64,000 bases of DNA, taken from Prevotellaceae bacterium. GTDB lineage: Bacteria; Bacteroidota; Bacteroidia; Bacteroidales; UBA932. The stretch lies in contig JAIRNF010000040.1 of assembly GCA_031258195.1 (NCBI GenBank), positions 51,764 to 115,763 of the forward strand, in the 5' to 3' direction. The translations under genes and the position numbers were made by a program. The notes beneath the pieces were generated by a model. It was not told where the DNA came from. It searched no databases and was given only the letters and a program-made list of their open reading frames with translations. Positions 17,688 through 26,458 of this stretch are shown in pieces. Within the stretch, counting starts at the first letter, position 1; every line of letters begins with the position of its first letter.

Positions 17688-18641
17688 TTAGTTATCTCCC
17701 AATATCTCCAGCAGCTCATCCAGCTTCGGAGTAAGTATAATTTCCGTTCTGCGGTTTTTCTGCCTCCCTTCCGATGTTTTTGACGCATCTATAGGAACAT
17801 ACTCGCTACGTCCCGCTGCAATAATTCTTTCAGGATGTACACTAGAACCCTGCAGCAACGTACGCACAACAGTTGTAGCACGTTTTACGCTCAAATCCCA
17901 GTTATCCTTTATCTCCCCCGACCCACGTAGCGGAACATCGTCGGTATGACCTTCTACCATTATGTTAATATCGGGGTTTACCTCAAGCACTTTTGCGAGC
18001 TCTCTGAGAGCCTCTGCTCCCCTTGATTCTATGGCATAGCTGCCCGAATTAAACAGCAACTTCTCGTCTAACGAAACATAAACTTTTCCATTCTTTTTTG
18101 TAACAGTTAAACCTTTACCTTCGAAGCCAAGCAAAGCATCTGCAACCTTTCGGCGGAGTTCGTTGGTTGCCGCATCTTTAGCGGCAAGCATTTGTTCCAG
18201 CTCGACCAAACGCTCGCGAGAGGCGTTGAAATCAGCCTCCAATTTCTCCAGCTTAGCCGTACGCTCGCGTAGCTCGTCCTCATTCTTCAACAGGTTCTCT
18301 TTTTCTTCCTGTATTTGCTTTAGCAGCGCGCTAACCTCTTTTTGATACTCCGATTGATTCTTTTGCGAAAGGTTGGTTAAACCGTTAAGGCTTCTCTCCA
18401 ACTCTTCTCGCTGAGAAGAGAGCCTTGCTTTTTCATCTTCCAACTCCTTCTTAGTTTTTTCGAGCTGAGCCTGCTGAAACTCGAGCTCTGCCAACTTATC
18501 CTCCAACTTCGCCTTGGAAGCTTTAAGCGCACGATGCTCCGATTGTAGCTCTTCGTATTTTTTAGACGATACGCACGAACTAAGGGATATAAAAGCGAGA
18601 AGCGTTATAGCTGCAATAAAATAACGATTAAACCTGATCAT
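17688..18641 (-). CDS. OmpA-family lipoprotein with long coiled coil
   Basis: The 317-residue protein starts with a lipoprotein signal (LLAFISLSSC). Residues about 30-165 are a continuous coiled coil rich in Lys, Glu and Leu. The C-terminal OmpA domain has the peptidoglycan-binding signature NIMVEGHTDDVPL and GRQKNRRTEI. It probably anchors the outer membrane to peptidoglycan through a long spacer. The 5' leader is long and contains a candidate structured RNA. Confidence 0.88.
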   Translation of the reverse strand: MIRFNRYFIAAITLLAFISLSSCVSSKKYEELQSEHRALKASKAKLEDKLAELEFQQAQLEKTKKELEDEKARLSSQREELERSLNGLTNLSQKNQSEYQKEVSALLKQIQEEKENLLKNEDELRERTAKLEKLEADFNASRERLVELEQMLAAKDAATNELRRKVADALLGFEGKGLTVTKKNGKVYVSLDEKLLFNSGSYAIESRGAEALRELAKVLEVNPDINIMVEGHTDDVPLRGSGEIKDNWDLSVKRATTVVRTLLQGSSVHPERIIAAGRSEYVPIDASKTSEGRQKNRRTEIILTPKLDELLEILGDN

Positions 18642-18735
18642 AGCGTTATAAGGGTTTCAATGGTTACGAATGGTCAAAATTAGTATTTTTAAACCAATAA
18701 TTTACAACGAATAAACGTTAAGTATTAATTTGATT

Positions 18736-18909
18736 AAGCAAGAGCATAAATGGCTTATACTCCCGCTAACGTTATAGCTAATCCTTATCGTTCTTGGGTA
18801 TAATCGGTTACAAAATCGCCCCGATTGCATCACCGGAAGCCCTCTGAGCCAAATCCTCCGCCACTACCCTAGTACCAGAGTAAAACAGACCATTTTATGC
18901 CTTGTGCTT
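18736..18909 (-). ncRNA. Candidate rod-shaped structured RNA (6S-like)
   Basis: There is no ORF, but nested complementary segments pair in register: 18736-18740 with 18905-18909, 18745-18753 with 18890-18899, 18755-18762 with 18878-18885, 18796-18800 with 18865-18869, and 18805-18807 with 18858-18860. This gives an approximately 175-nt rod with internal loops and an apical hairpin, the architecture and size of 6S RNA, including the 6S-Flavo family of Bacteroidota. On the minus strand a TACTTTTG box precedes it by a few bases. The strand choice and the family are inference. An alternative is a structured leader of the OmpA gene. Confidence 0.35.
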
Positions 18910-19056
18910 ACTTCGAACCAGCTTTTATAAGCTACAAAAGTAGGCACAAAGTACTAGCCAGTATATGAAAATCTACCTAATGATATTTGACATAGCTTTG
19001 ACATTTAAAGGGAGGGGAGCCGCGCAACTAGGGGAGGGTTTATAATAAACATTTTC

Positions 19057-19124
19057 CGTCATTTCGACCGAAGGGAGAAATTTACTTACTAGTGAGAAGA
19101 TTTCTCCCTTCGGTCGAAATGACG
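19057..19124. repeat. GTCAT-type inverted repeat, short spacer
   Basis: CGTCATTTCGACCGAAGGGA continues to GAAAT and returns as the exact reverse complement after a spacer of about 18 bp. The inner bases differ from other copies (CCGAAGGGAG), and the change is mirrored in both arms, so the arms have co-varied. Confidence 0.85.
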
Positions 19125-19460
19125 ATATTTTAGAGCTAATAGCGTAATCCTGCAAAGTATGGGTTCCTCTAATTTTTAAAACTAACATCTTCACAAATTT
19201 TTGAAAAATCTCTCTCTTTCTTAGTTTTGTTTAGTTTTGTTTTATCTTTATATGATAACGGTATGCGTACAGGGTTGTATATAGATTTGCATAGCGGCTT
19301 GTGTATTGGTTAGCGTAGCCTAAAAGATATGCTGGAGAACAGCTAAAAGTTTGATGAACTTTTAATTCAACGCCATAGTAGAATATCATCTTTTTAGCCT
19401 CTCGATTAATAATTAGTGTTGTGTATCAACAATATACATATATTGATAAATTTTAAACCA
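19125..19460. other. AT-rich intergenic DNA ahead of rplU
   Basis: No credible coding region is visible on either strand. A weak TAGATTTG box occurs at 19282-19289 and T-rich direct repeats (TTTAGTTTTG) near 19220-19240. I can assign no function. Confidence 0.3.
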
Positions 19461-19468
19461 TTAAATGC

Positions 19469-19499
19469 TTTGTAGTTATCGTAAAATATCCTACTTTTG
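19469..19499 (+). promoter_or_regulatory. Full Bacteroidota promoter for rplU-rpmA
   Basis: A TTTG -33 box at 19469-19472 is followed after 19 bp by the -7 box TACTTTTG at 19492-19499. Both boxes and the spacing match the consensus, as expected for a strongly expressed ribosomal operon. The leader to the rplU ATG is about 65 nt. Confidence 0.75.
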
Positions 19500-19569
19500 C
19501 ACTCCGAATTTGGTGGAAACCATTTTTCGTTTTTTTACTAAGACTAATACTAATAACACTAACCGTTTG

Positions 19570-19878
19570 ATGTACGCGATTGTAGAAATAGCAGGTCAAC
19601 AGTTTAAAGTTGAGAAAGATCAGAAGTTTTTCGTACACCGTCTAGAGGGCGAAGAAGGCGCCTCTCTAAGTTTCGATAAAGTACTGCTAGTTGATAATGA
19701 CGGAAAGGTTCGGATTGGCACACCTACAGTACAAGATGCCAAAGTTAACGTTAAGATACTAAAGCACCTAAAGGGCGATAAGGTTATCGTTTTCAAGAAA
19801 AAACGTAGAAAAGGCTATGCCGTTAAAAACGGACACCGCCAGTACCTTACTCAAATTCAGGTAGAAAGTATTGCATAA
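19570..19878 (+). CDS. rplU: 50S ribosomal protein L21
   Basis: 102 residues starting MYAIVEIAGQQFKVEKDQ, the universal L21 N-terminus, and ending in the basic KKKRRKGYAVKNGHRQ region that binds 23S rRNA. A longer in-frame extension back to 19465 would overlap the promoter, so the ATG at 19570 is the start. It is followed 20 bp later by rpmA, the usual pair. Confidence 0.97.
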   Translation: MYAIVEIAGQQFKVEKDQKFFVHRLEGEEGASLSFDKVLLVDNDGKVRIGTPTVQDAKVNVKILKHLKGDKVIVFKKKRRKGYAVKNGHRQYLTQIQVESIA

Positions 19879-19898
19879 CGATTAAATTCTAAAATAAC

Positions 19899-20156
19899 AT
19901 GGCACATAAAAAAGGAGTCGGTAGTTCTAAGAACGGTAGAGATTCTCATAGCAAGCGTCTTGGAGTAAAGCTTTTTGGCGGTCAGGTTGCCAAAGCAGGT
20001 AACATTATTGTTCGCCAAAGAGGTACGGTACACAACCCCGGCGAAAACGTAGGCATGGGTAAAGACCACACGCTTTTCGCTCTTATTGACGGAACCGTTA
20101 CATTTAGAAAAAAAGCAAACAACAAATCTTTCGTTTCTGTTACTCCGCTAAACTAA
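19899..20156 (+). CDS. rpmA: 50S ribosomal protein L27
   Basis: 85 residues beginning [16 protein letters not shown], with the conserved [21 protein letters not shown] core. The N-terminus reaches the peptidyl-transferase centre in the 50S subunit. No cleavable N-terminal extension of the Firmicutes type is present. It ends the operon at a strong terminator. Confidence 0.97.
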   Translation: MAHKKGVGSSKNGRDSHSKRLGVKLFGGQVAKAGNIIVRQRGTVHNPGENVGMGKDHTLFALIDGTVTFRKKANNKSFVSVTPLN

Positions 20157-20181
20157 GCGCAAGATTTTACGAAAAATAGAG

Positions 20182-20221
20182 ATTCCCTTAGATATACTTC
20201 GGTATATCTAAGGGAATTTTT
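20182..20221 (+). terminator. Terminator of rplU-rpmA
   Basis: A perfect 16-bp stem (ATTCCCTTAGATATAC and its complement) closed by a TTCG tetraloop is followed by a run of T. Confidence 0.9.
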
Positions 20222-20270
20222 AATTTTGTATATTTACAGGTTAGAGCAAAAGAGTGAATTTATCTCGATT

Positions 20271-20293
20271 ATGTCGAACAGAGTGGGGCATCT
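20271..20293. repeat. Truncated GTCAT-type repeat (left arm only)
   Basis: ATGTCGAACAGAGTGGGGCA followed by TCT resembles the left arm of the 778-879 element, but no right arm is found before serS. It is probably a decayed copy. Confidence 0.45.
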
Positions 20294-20429
20294 TACTGAA
20301 ATGAAGCATTTTGTTTATTAACGCAAAGACCATAACCCCTAAAGGAAACTTTGAGACAGCTGTTTATTCAGCTATTTGCGACAATTCAGGAGATAACTCG
20401 GATGATGTTAGCCTTCTAATGATTAACGC

Positions 20430-20470
20430 TTAACAACTAAACATTAACAACTAAACATTAACAACTAATA
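20430..20470. repeat. Three tandem 14-bp repeats before serS
   Basis: TTAACAACTAAACA occurs twice head to tail, followed by a third copy ending TTAACAACTAATA, just ahead of the GTG start of serS. Such a run could change leader length by slippage. Confidence 0.7.
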
Positions 20471-20481
20471 ATTGCCTACAA

Positions 20482-21750
20482 GTGCTTACCATTAAACAAA
20501 TTCGCGAAAACACAGAGCATGTTATTTCTCGCTTGGCAGTAAAAGGCGTTCAAGCAAAAAGTATTATTGATGAAATTATCGAACTCGATGATAGAAGAAA
20601 AAGCATCCAGCAACGCCTAGATGCCAACCTCGCTGAACAAAATGCTACGGCAAAGCAAATTGGAGCATTGCTGAAAGAAGGTAAGAAGGATGAAGCCGAA
20701 ACGGCAAAGCAAAAAGTTGCACACTTTAAAGAAGCCTCGCGCCAGCTGGAAATAGAGCAAACAGGAGTTGAAGAAAAGCTGAATAGTACCATCGTTCAGC
20801 TACCGAACCTGCCTCATGAGTCTGTACCCAAAGGAAAATCGGCTACAGATAACGTTATTGTTCGCGAAGGAGGAAGTAAACCTACACTTAGCAAAGCCGT
20901 ACCACATTGGGATTTGGTTGCCAAATACGATATCATCGATTTTGAAATGGGCGTTAAGCTAACAGGCGCAGGATTCCCCGTTTATAAAGGTAAAGGCTCT
21001 AAACTGCAACGCGCGCTTATATCGTTCTTTTTAGACGAAAATACAGCTGCTGGATACACCGAAGTTCAACCACCGCTAATGGTGAACGAGGCATCGGGGT
21101 TCGGTACCGGTCAACTACCCGACAAAGAGGGGCAAATGTACCACGTACAGATCGATAACGTCTACCTTATACCCACAGCAGAAGTTCCGGTTACCAATAT
21201 ATTCAGAGATGTTATTCTGAATGCAAGCGAGTTGCCCATAAAGCTGACAGCATATACCCCCTGCTTCCGTAGAGAAGCTGGTTCGTACGGCAAAGATGTT
21301 CGCGGACTTAACCGCCTTCATCAGTTCGACAAGGTAGAGATTGTACAAGTAGCCAACCCTGAAATATCTTATACGGCTCTAGAAGAGATGGTTGATCATG
21401 TAGAAAACATTATAAAAAAGCTGGAACTCCCCTACCGTATTGTTAAGCTTTGCGGTGGCGATATGAGCTTTACCTCTGCCCTAACTTACGACTTTGAAGT
21501 TTACTCGGCAGCACAAGACCGCTGGTTAGAGGTTAGCTCGGTATCTAACTTCGAATCATTCCAAGCAAACAGACTGAAGTTAAGGTATAAAGACGAGAAT
21601 AAAAAAACACAGCTGGCACATACGCTTAACGGTAGCTCGTTAGCACTCCCCCGCGTTGTGGCTGCTTTAATAGAAAATAACCAAACCGAAGAAGGAATCC
21701 GTATTCCAAAAATTTTACAGCCATATACAGGCTTTGATATAATTAGCTAG
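20482..21750 (+). CDS. serS: Seryl-tRNA synthetase
   Basis: 422 residues. A long antiparallel coiled-coil arm (about residues 30-100) precedes the class II catalytic core, with motif 2 CFRREAGSYGKDVRGL and motif 3 GSSLALPRVVAALIEN. The start is GTG at 20482, giving MLTIKQIRENTEHV, the conserved SerRS N-terminus; no ATG is better placed. It charges tRNA-Ser in the cytoplasm. Confidence 0.97.
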   Translation: MLTIKQIRENTEHVISRLAVKGVQAKSIIDEIIELDDRRKSIQQRLDANLAEQNATAKQIGALLKEGKKDEAETAKQKVAHFKEASRQLEIEQTGVEEKLNSTIVQLPNLPHESVPKGKSATDNVIVREGGSKPTLSKAVPHWDLVAKYDIIDFEMGVKLTGAGFPVYKGKGSKLQRALISFFLDENTAAGYTEVQPPLMVNEASGFGTGQLPDKEGQMYHVQIDNVYLIPTAEVPVTNIFRDVILNASELPIKLTAYTPCFRREAGSYGKDVRGLNRLHQFDKVEIVQVANPEISYTALEEMVDHVENIIKKLELPYRIVKLCGGDMSFTSALTYDFEVYSAAQDRWLEVSSVSNFESFQANRLKLRYKDENKKTQLAHTLNGSSLALPRVVAALIENNQTEEGIRIPKILQPYTGFDIIS

Positions 21751-21780
21751 AACAAATAAATAACAAAAAAAATTAAGACT

Positions 21781-23439
21781 ATGAAAATTCGTAACATTTT
21801 AGCGTTAGTAGCGGTTAGCTGCATGCTAGTATTCGCATCTTGTAAAAAAGAAAAAAGCGAAATACCGGATCATTTAAAGATAGTTCCGGCTAATAGTGTT
21901 ATGGTAATGACCATTAACGCAAAAGAGCTGGTAGAAAAAGGCGGTCTGAATAAGTATAAGGATTTTGAAATCTATAAAAAATTTCACGAAGAGATTTCCA
22001 GATATGAACCGGAAGCAACAAAGTTTATTGATGAGTTCTTAAAAGATACACGTGTTACAGGTCTTGATCTTGATAAAATATACATGTATCTTCAACGTGT
22101 TGGGAGATATGACGTTTTTAACGCCTTTACATTCGGTGTGGACGACTGGAATAAGGTTGCCAAATGGATAAATCAATTCCATAAAATTATCAGCAAACGG
22201 GGCTACCAGCTCGAAGACGGAAACGGGTACAAAACTTACAGGCTAGACTCCGACCACCTTTTAGTTTGGGACAAAACAAAGGCTATTCTTCTTAACGTGA
22301 GAGAATATGATGAAGAAAGTCTGCCAAGCTTCGAAAGCTTTCTCAAAATAGACGAAGAGAACAGCATAATTGCCAATGCCGATTTTATGGGGAGCCTTAA
22401 AGCCAATAAAGATTTTACGTTCTGGATGCCGTTTAAGAGAATTATGGAGCTAAATGATGGCTCTGAAGAATTTTCAATGCTAGATAAACTGTATGGCGAA
22501 GATTGGACCAAAGCCAGCATGGACATCTCGTTAAACTTTACCAACGAAAAAGCGTCGTTTAGCTACTCAATACTTCCTGCGAGCTTAGTAGAAAAATACC
22601 GGAAAGAATACCCTATCCTAAAAGATGGCTTCGACCAATCGCTACTCAACTATTTCCCATCGGAATTCTTCTTTGCAAGTAAAATATCATTTAACGTACA
22701 AGAATACTATAAGCTGGTTGTTAATATGCTAAATAAGCTTGCAGAAGAAATGAAGAGCATTGATGATGAGGACTATGACGATTACTATGGTTACAGCGAC
22801 TATAGCCGCATGGCAGAGGTTATAGCTATGGTAACCAACGAGGATGTTGTAAAGATTGTAAGCTCTTTTAAGGGCGATCTTATTGCCGATATTTTCGGGT
22901 TTCAAGAAGGTATAATACCTATGCCTAAGTTCGGTATTGCCGTTACCATTGATGGAGAAGAGGCATTTAACCGTTTTCTGGGTTTACTTCCTAAGGATAT
23001 CGAGTTTACCAAAACAGATAGCTACTACAGCTATAGCATCCCTCAGGTAACAACTTTTTATGCCGGACAGAGAGGGGATGTAATGTATATTACAAACGTA
23101 AAAGAGGCTCTTGATAGCTTTTTTGCTCAAGGATATAAAGATAACTTAAGCTCGTCGAGCATTGCCCAAGTTCTAAAAGATAGCCCTCTTCTATACTCTC
23201 TTAACCTAGATATCAATAAGTATCCGGTATTTATTACGTCGCTACTGAGAGAGTCTGTCGGCTCTATGGAGTATAATATGCTTTCTAATTTTATCGAGCC
23301 CTTCTCTACGCTCGATTTGGTAGCTACTAAAAACTATTCGGCAGAGCTCAACCTTATGCTCAAAGACAACAAAGAGAATAGCCTTAAAGTGCTTTTTAAA
23401 GCAATAGACCGCTATGTAAACAGATTTATGGGGTTCTAA
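21781..23439 (+). CDS. DUF4836 family lipoprotein
   Basis: 552 residues with a lipoprotein signal (VSCMLVFASCKKEK). Early residues HLKIVPANSVMVMTINAKEL match the start of DUF4836 proteins, a Bacteroidota family of unknown function. An acidic patch (DDEDYDDYYGYSDY) lies near residue 330. It is followed 9 bp later by an ABC ATPase and then a permease, which suggests an envelope system of three parts with the DUF4836 lipoprotein as the outer component. That link is inference. Confidence 0.8.
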   Translation: MKIRNILALVAVSCMLVFASCKKEKSEIPDHLKIVPANSVMVMTINAKELVEKGGLNKYKDFEIYKKFHEEISRYEPEATKFIDEFLKDTRVTGLDLDKIYMYLQRVGRYDVFNAFTFGVDDWNKVAKWINQFHKIISKRGYQLEDGNGYKTYRLDSDHLLVWDKTKAILLNVREYDEESLPSFESFLKIDEENSIIANADFMGSLKANKDFTFWMPFKRIMELNDGSEEFSMLDKLYGEDWTKASMDISLNFTNEKASFSYSILPASLVEKYRKEYPILKDGFDQSLLNYFPSEFFFASKISFNVQEYYKLVVNMLNKLAEEMKSIDDEDYDDYYGYSDYSRMAEVIAMVTNEDVVKIVSSFKGDLIADIFGFQEGIIPMPKFGIAVTIDGEEAFNRFLGLLPKDIEFTKTDSYYSYSIPQVTTFYAGQRGDVMYITNVKEALDSFFAQGYKDNLSSSSIAQVLKDSPLLYSLNLDINKYPVFITSLLRESVGSMEYNMLSNFIEPFSTLDLVATKNYSAELNLMLKDNKENSLKVLFKAIDRYVNRFMGF

Positions 23440-23448
23440 TATAATAGC

Positions 23449-24093
23449 ATGAGTACAATAACTCTAGACCATCTTATTCCAAATGTTTTTGCAGAAACCG
23501 ATTTGTCGAAATCTGCCATCTGGAATAAGATGGTTAGCTTTTTTAAAGGCGACTACTACATAATTGCAGCGGAATCGGGGTCAGGTAAATCATCCCTCTT
23601 CGATTACATCTACGGAAGACGTACCGACTACTCCGGTACGCTAACCTTAGATGGTAATAATATTGCAACAATAAACCCTTCGGAAAAGCAAAAGATAAGG
23701 AGAGAGCAGCTGAGTGTTGTATTTCAAGGCTTCCGTCTATTTCCCGAGCTAACTGCCTGGGAAAACATTATGCTTAAGAATAAGCTTACAAACCATAAGA
23801 CTGAAGAAGAAATTAAACACTTTTTCGATCAGCTTGGAGTTGCTGAAACAAGAGAGAAGCCCTTAGCAAAGCTCTCTTTTGGGCAACAACAAAGGGTTGC
23901 CATAATTCGGGCGCTTTGCCAGCCTTTCGATTTTCTTATGTTAGATGAGCCTTTTAGCCACCTCGACGACCAGAATGTAAAAATCGCCCTTTCGCTGATT
24001 ATGCAGGAAGTGAAAAAACAAGAAGCCGGGCTAATGCTATGTACGCTAGGCGGCGACTATAACCTATCATTTACAAACAAGCTATACCTATGA
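23449..24093 (+). CDS. LolD/MacB-like ABC transporter ATPase with an altered H-loop
   Basis: This 214-residue single ATPase has Walker A AESGSGKSS, Q-loop VVFQGFRLFPELT, signature LSFGQQQR and Walker B FLMLDEPFSHLD. Where the H-loop histidine should follow Walker B, the sequence reads LMLCTLGGDYN, with no His. The first Walker A Gly is Ala. The gene overlaps the permease gene by 4 bp, so the two are translationally coupled. The family drives FtsX-type mechanotransmission or lipoprotein release. Loss of the switch His suggests a slow or regulatory ATPase. Confidence 0.82.
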   Translation: MSTITLDHLIPNVFAETDLSKSAIWNKMVSFFKGDYYIIAAESGSGKSSLFDYIYGRRTDYSGTLTLDGNNIATINPSEKQKIRREQLSVVFQGFRLFPELTAWENIMLKNKLTNHKTEEEIKHFFDQLGVAETREKPLAKLSFGQQQRVAIIRALCQPFDFLMLDEPFSHLDDQNVKIALSLIMQEVKKQEAGLMLCTLGGDYNLSFTNKLYL

Positions 24094-25286
24094 TGCTAGT
24101 CAGAAAATTACTGAAAGAAAACTTAAGCATAGGTCAGCTGTTAGGTTATGCGCTCTCCGGCTTACTGGGCTTAAGCATTGTACTTATCGGATTACAGTTT
24201 TACTTAGACACCAAACCTGCTTTCAGCTCTAACGAAAGCTTTCTAAAAAAAGATTTTTTAGTTATTAGCAAACAAGTGTCGTTGCTCAAAACTATTGGTA
24301 CATCATCAACCGAATTTAGAGACTCGGAGATTGAAGACTTAAAAAAGCAGCCGTTTGTTAGCAAAGTGGGGTTCTTTACTCCTTCTACATTTAACGTAGA
24401 GCTACGCACCGACGGATCCGGCGGCTTAATGGGGTTTTCTACTGATCTTTTTTTCGAAGCCATTCCGGACGAATTTCTCGATATAACTTCGGCAGACTGG
24501 GGTTGGAGCGAGGGCAGCGAGTTTATTCCCATCATAATACCAAGAACATACCTGCACCTCTACAATTTCGGATTTGCTCAAAGCAAGGGATACCCGCAGA
24601 TATCCGAGAATATTATCGAGAAAATAGCTATGATCGTCAGCATTGGCGATTGGCGCAATAGCGCACGCTTTAAGGCTCGCATTGTAGGTTTCTCCAATAA
24701 AATCAACACCATACTTGTACCGCTTACATTTATTAGCTGGGCAAACCAGAACTACGGAAGCGGTAATGCCAACGGCGTTTCGCGCCTGCTGGTAGAAGTA
24801 AAAAACCCGACAGACCCTGCCATTACCCAATACATTGCCGATAAAGGCTACGAGTTTAACGACGATAAGCTGGATGCCGGTAAGGGTGCATATTTTGTTC
24901 GTATAATTACCGTAATTATCCTATCAATAGGCGTGGTAATCAGCCTGCTGGCTGTAGGTTTGCTTATGCTCAGCATGAGCCTTCTTATCCATAAAAATAA
25001 GAGCAAGCTGGAAAACCTAATGTTAATAGGCTACAATCAACAAGCCATAGCAGCGCCATACCAGAGGCTAGCGCTCTTAATTACGGTTTCTGTATTTGTC
25101 GTCGCCCTTGCTGTTACGTTTATTGTAAGAGGGATATACCTTAGCAAATTCGAGATGTTAGGATTTGGCGCAACCTCTAACGCGCCATATTTTATTATCG
25201 GCATAACAATTCTGCTACTAATATGCGTAGCTAACTACTTCTGGATAAAAGCAAAGGTTAATGCGGTATTTAAGCCCAGAAAGTGA
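24090..25286 (+). CDS. FtsX-like permease partner
   Basis: 398 residues with an N-terminal membrane helix (LLGYALSGLLGLSIVLIGL), an approximately 230-residue extracytoplasmic domain, and three C-terminal helices (around TVIILSIGVVISLLAVGLL, LALLITVSVFVVALAV and FIIGITILLLICVANYF). This is the MacB/LolC/FtsX topology. It overlaps the ATPase gene and also the ruvC start by 4 bp (GTGA). Confidence 0.8.
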   Translation: MMLVRKLLKENLSIGQLLGYALSGLLGLSIVLIGLQFYLDTKPAFSSNESFLKKDFLVISKQVSLLKTIGTSSTEFRDSEIEDLKKQPFVSKVGFFTPSTFNVELRTDGSGGLMGFSTDLFFEAIPDEFLDITSADWGWSEGSEFIPIIIPRTYLHLYNFGFAQSKGYPQISENIIEKIAMIVSIGDWRNSARFKARIVGFSNKINTILVPLTFISWANQNYGSGNANGVSRLLVEVKNPTDPAITQYIADKGYEFNDDKLDAGKGAYFVRIITVIILSIGVVISLLAVGLLMLSMSLLIHKNKSKLENLMLIGYNQQAIAAPYQRLALLITVSVFVVALAVTFIVRGIYLSKFEMLGFGATSNAPYFIIGITILLLICVANYFWIKAKVNAVFKPRK

Positions 25287-25840
25287 GTACGAAAGAACGA
25301 ATAATACTAGGTGTTGACCCGGGAACGGCAGTTACCGGATACGGAATTATTAAGGTTGTTCGTAATAAGCCGCAAATACTTGTGCTGGGTACTATAGAGC
25401 TGTACAAGCTGGGCGACCATTATGTTAAGCTGCATCGTATTTTCGAACGGATAAGCCGGCTACTAAAAGAGTATTGCCCGAACGAGTTGGCAATTGAATC
25501 CCCTTTTTATGGTAAAAATGTGCAGTCGATGCTAAAACTGGGGCGGGCTCAAGGCGTAGCAATGGCTGCCGCCTTGGCTTATGGCATACCGATATACGAG
25601 TATGCACCGCGAAAAGTAAAAATGTCTATCACAGGAAAAGGAGCCGCCTCCAAAGAACAGGTGGCGGCTATGCTTTCTCAAATTGCAGGACTTACAGAAT
25701 CTCCCAAAAAGTTTGACGCTACAGATGCTTTAGCTGTTGCCATTTGCCATTTCTACCAAACCAACAAACCTTTAGCCGAAGGTAAAACGTTTAACAGCTG
25801 GAAAGATTTTATTAATCAGAATCCTAAAAGAATAAAATAA
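25283..25840 (+). CDS. ruvC: Holliday junction resolvase RuvC
   Basis: 185 residues with the RNase H-like fold. Catalytic acidic residues are in ILGVDPGT (Asp), LAIESPFYGKN (Glu) and KKFDATDALAVAICH (two Asp). The start is GTG overlapping the stop of the permease gene. It cuts Holliday junctions with RuvAB during recombination. Being the last gene of the operon, its expression is tied to the ABC system. Confidence 0.96.
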   Translation: MSTKERIILGVDPGTAVTGYGIIKVVRNKPQILVLGTIELYKLGDHYVKLHRIFERISRLLKEYCPNELAIESPFYGKNVQSMLKLGRAQGVAMAAALAYGIPIYEYAPRKVKMSITGKGAASKEQVAAMLSQIAGLTESPKKFDATDALAVAICHFYQTNKPLAEGKTFNSWKDFINQNPKRIK

Positions 25841-25845
25841 ATAGC

Positions 25846-26253
25846 CTAGCGGATAACTACTATTTTAAATTCAATCTGGCTGTAGGGTTCTGCTTTAAAA
25901 TCAGAATTATCAATTGTAAATTCGATAACACCATCTTTAAGCTGATAACCTAACATTTCAATAATCGTATAGCCTACATCTCTTGTTAGTACATAAGGTA
26001 GTTGAACATCCGCATCACTAAAAATAGCATATACAACTACAGCACCATTATCTATAACATCAGGAGTAATATATGGAGCACTAAATCTTGCTTTTATAAA
26101 AAAACCTGGTTGCCCATATGTCCCAACATCTCTCCAATCACTTGAACTAACTGGAATGTAATGAGTTTCAACATATGCTCCGTAGTACTTCTCTTCGCAT
26201 GAAGTAAAAAGCAACGGAGAGCATAGGAGCACTAAAAAAAGTAAACGTTTCAT
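25846..26253 (-). CDS. Small lipoprotein of unknown function
   Basis: 135 residues with a lipoprotein signal (LVLLCSPLLFTSCEEK). The mature part is beta-rich, with patterns such as VIDNGAVVVYAIF, VQLPYVL and DGVIEFTIDN. This arrangement is seen in other small Bacteroidota lipoproteins, but I cannot name the family. It is 205 bp downstream of the broken MACPF gene on the same strand and may have been co-transcribed with it, for example as an immunity or accessory protein. That is speculation. Confidence 0.7.
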   Translation of the reverse strand: MKRLLFLVLLCSPLLFTSCEEKYYGAYVETHYIPVSSSDWRDVGTYGQPGFFIKARFSAPYITPDVIDNGAVVVYAIFSDADVQLPYVLTRDVGYTIIEMLGYQLKDGVIEFTIDNSDFKAEPYSQIEFKIVVIR

Positions 26254-26458
26254 AGTGTAATATTTTTGTTATGTTATTTTCTGTGTGCTACAAATATCGT
26301 GAAAAAAACACAATAAAAAGAATTTAAACAAATAAAATCTTAATAGGTTTAGTTCACTAACTCATAATAGCGAAAAGGAGTAAAGCCTCTCCGCTATTGC
26401 GTTAAACTTTTCTTTTCTATGATAGATTAATAGTCTTCCTCTCCCATTGGATCTCTCG

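Noticed and set aside
18973..19194. 73-codon minus-strand ORF
   Set aside because: It reads through a GTCAT inverted repeat and has no domain, signal or conserved look.
26365..26398. Hairpin downstream of the MACPF remnant as a terminator
   Set aside because: The stem AATAGCG/CGCTATT has a large imperfect interior and no T-run on either strand.
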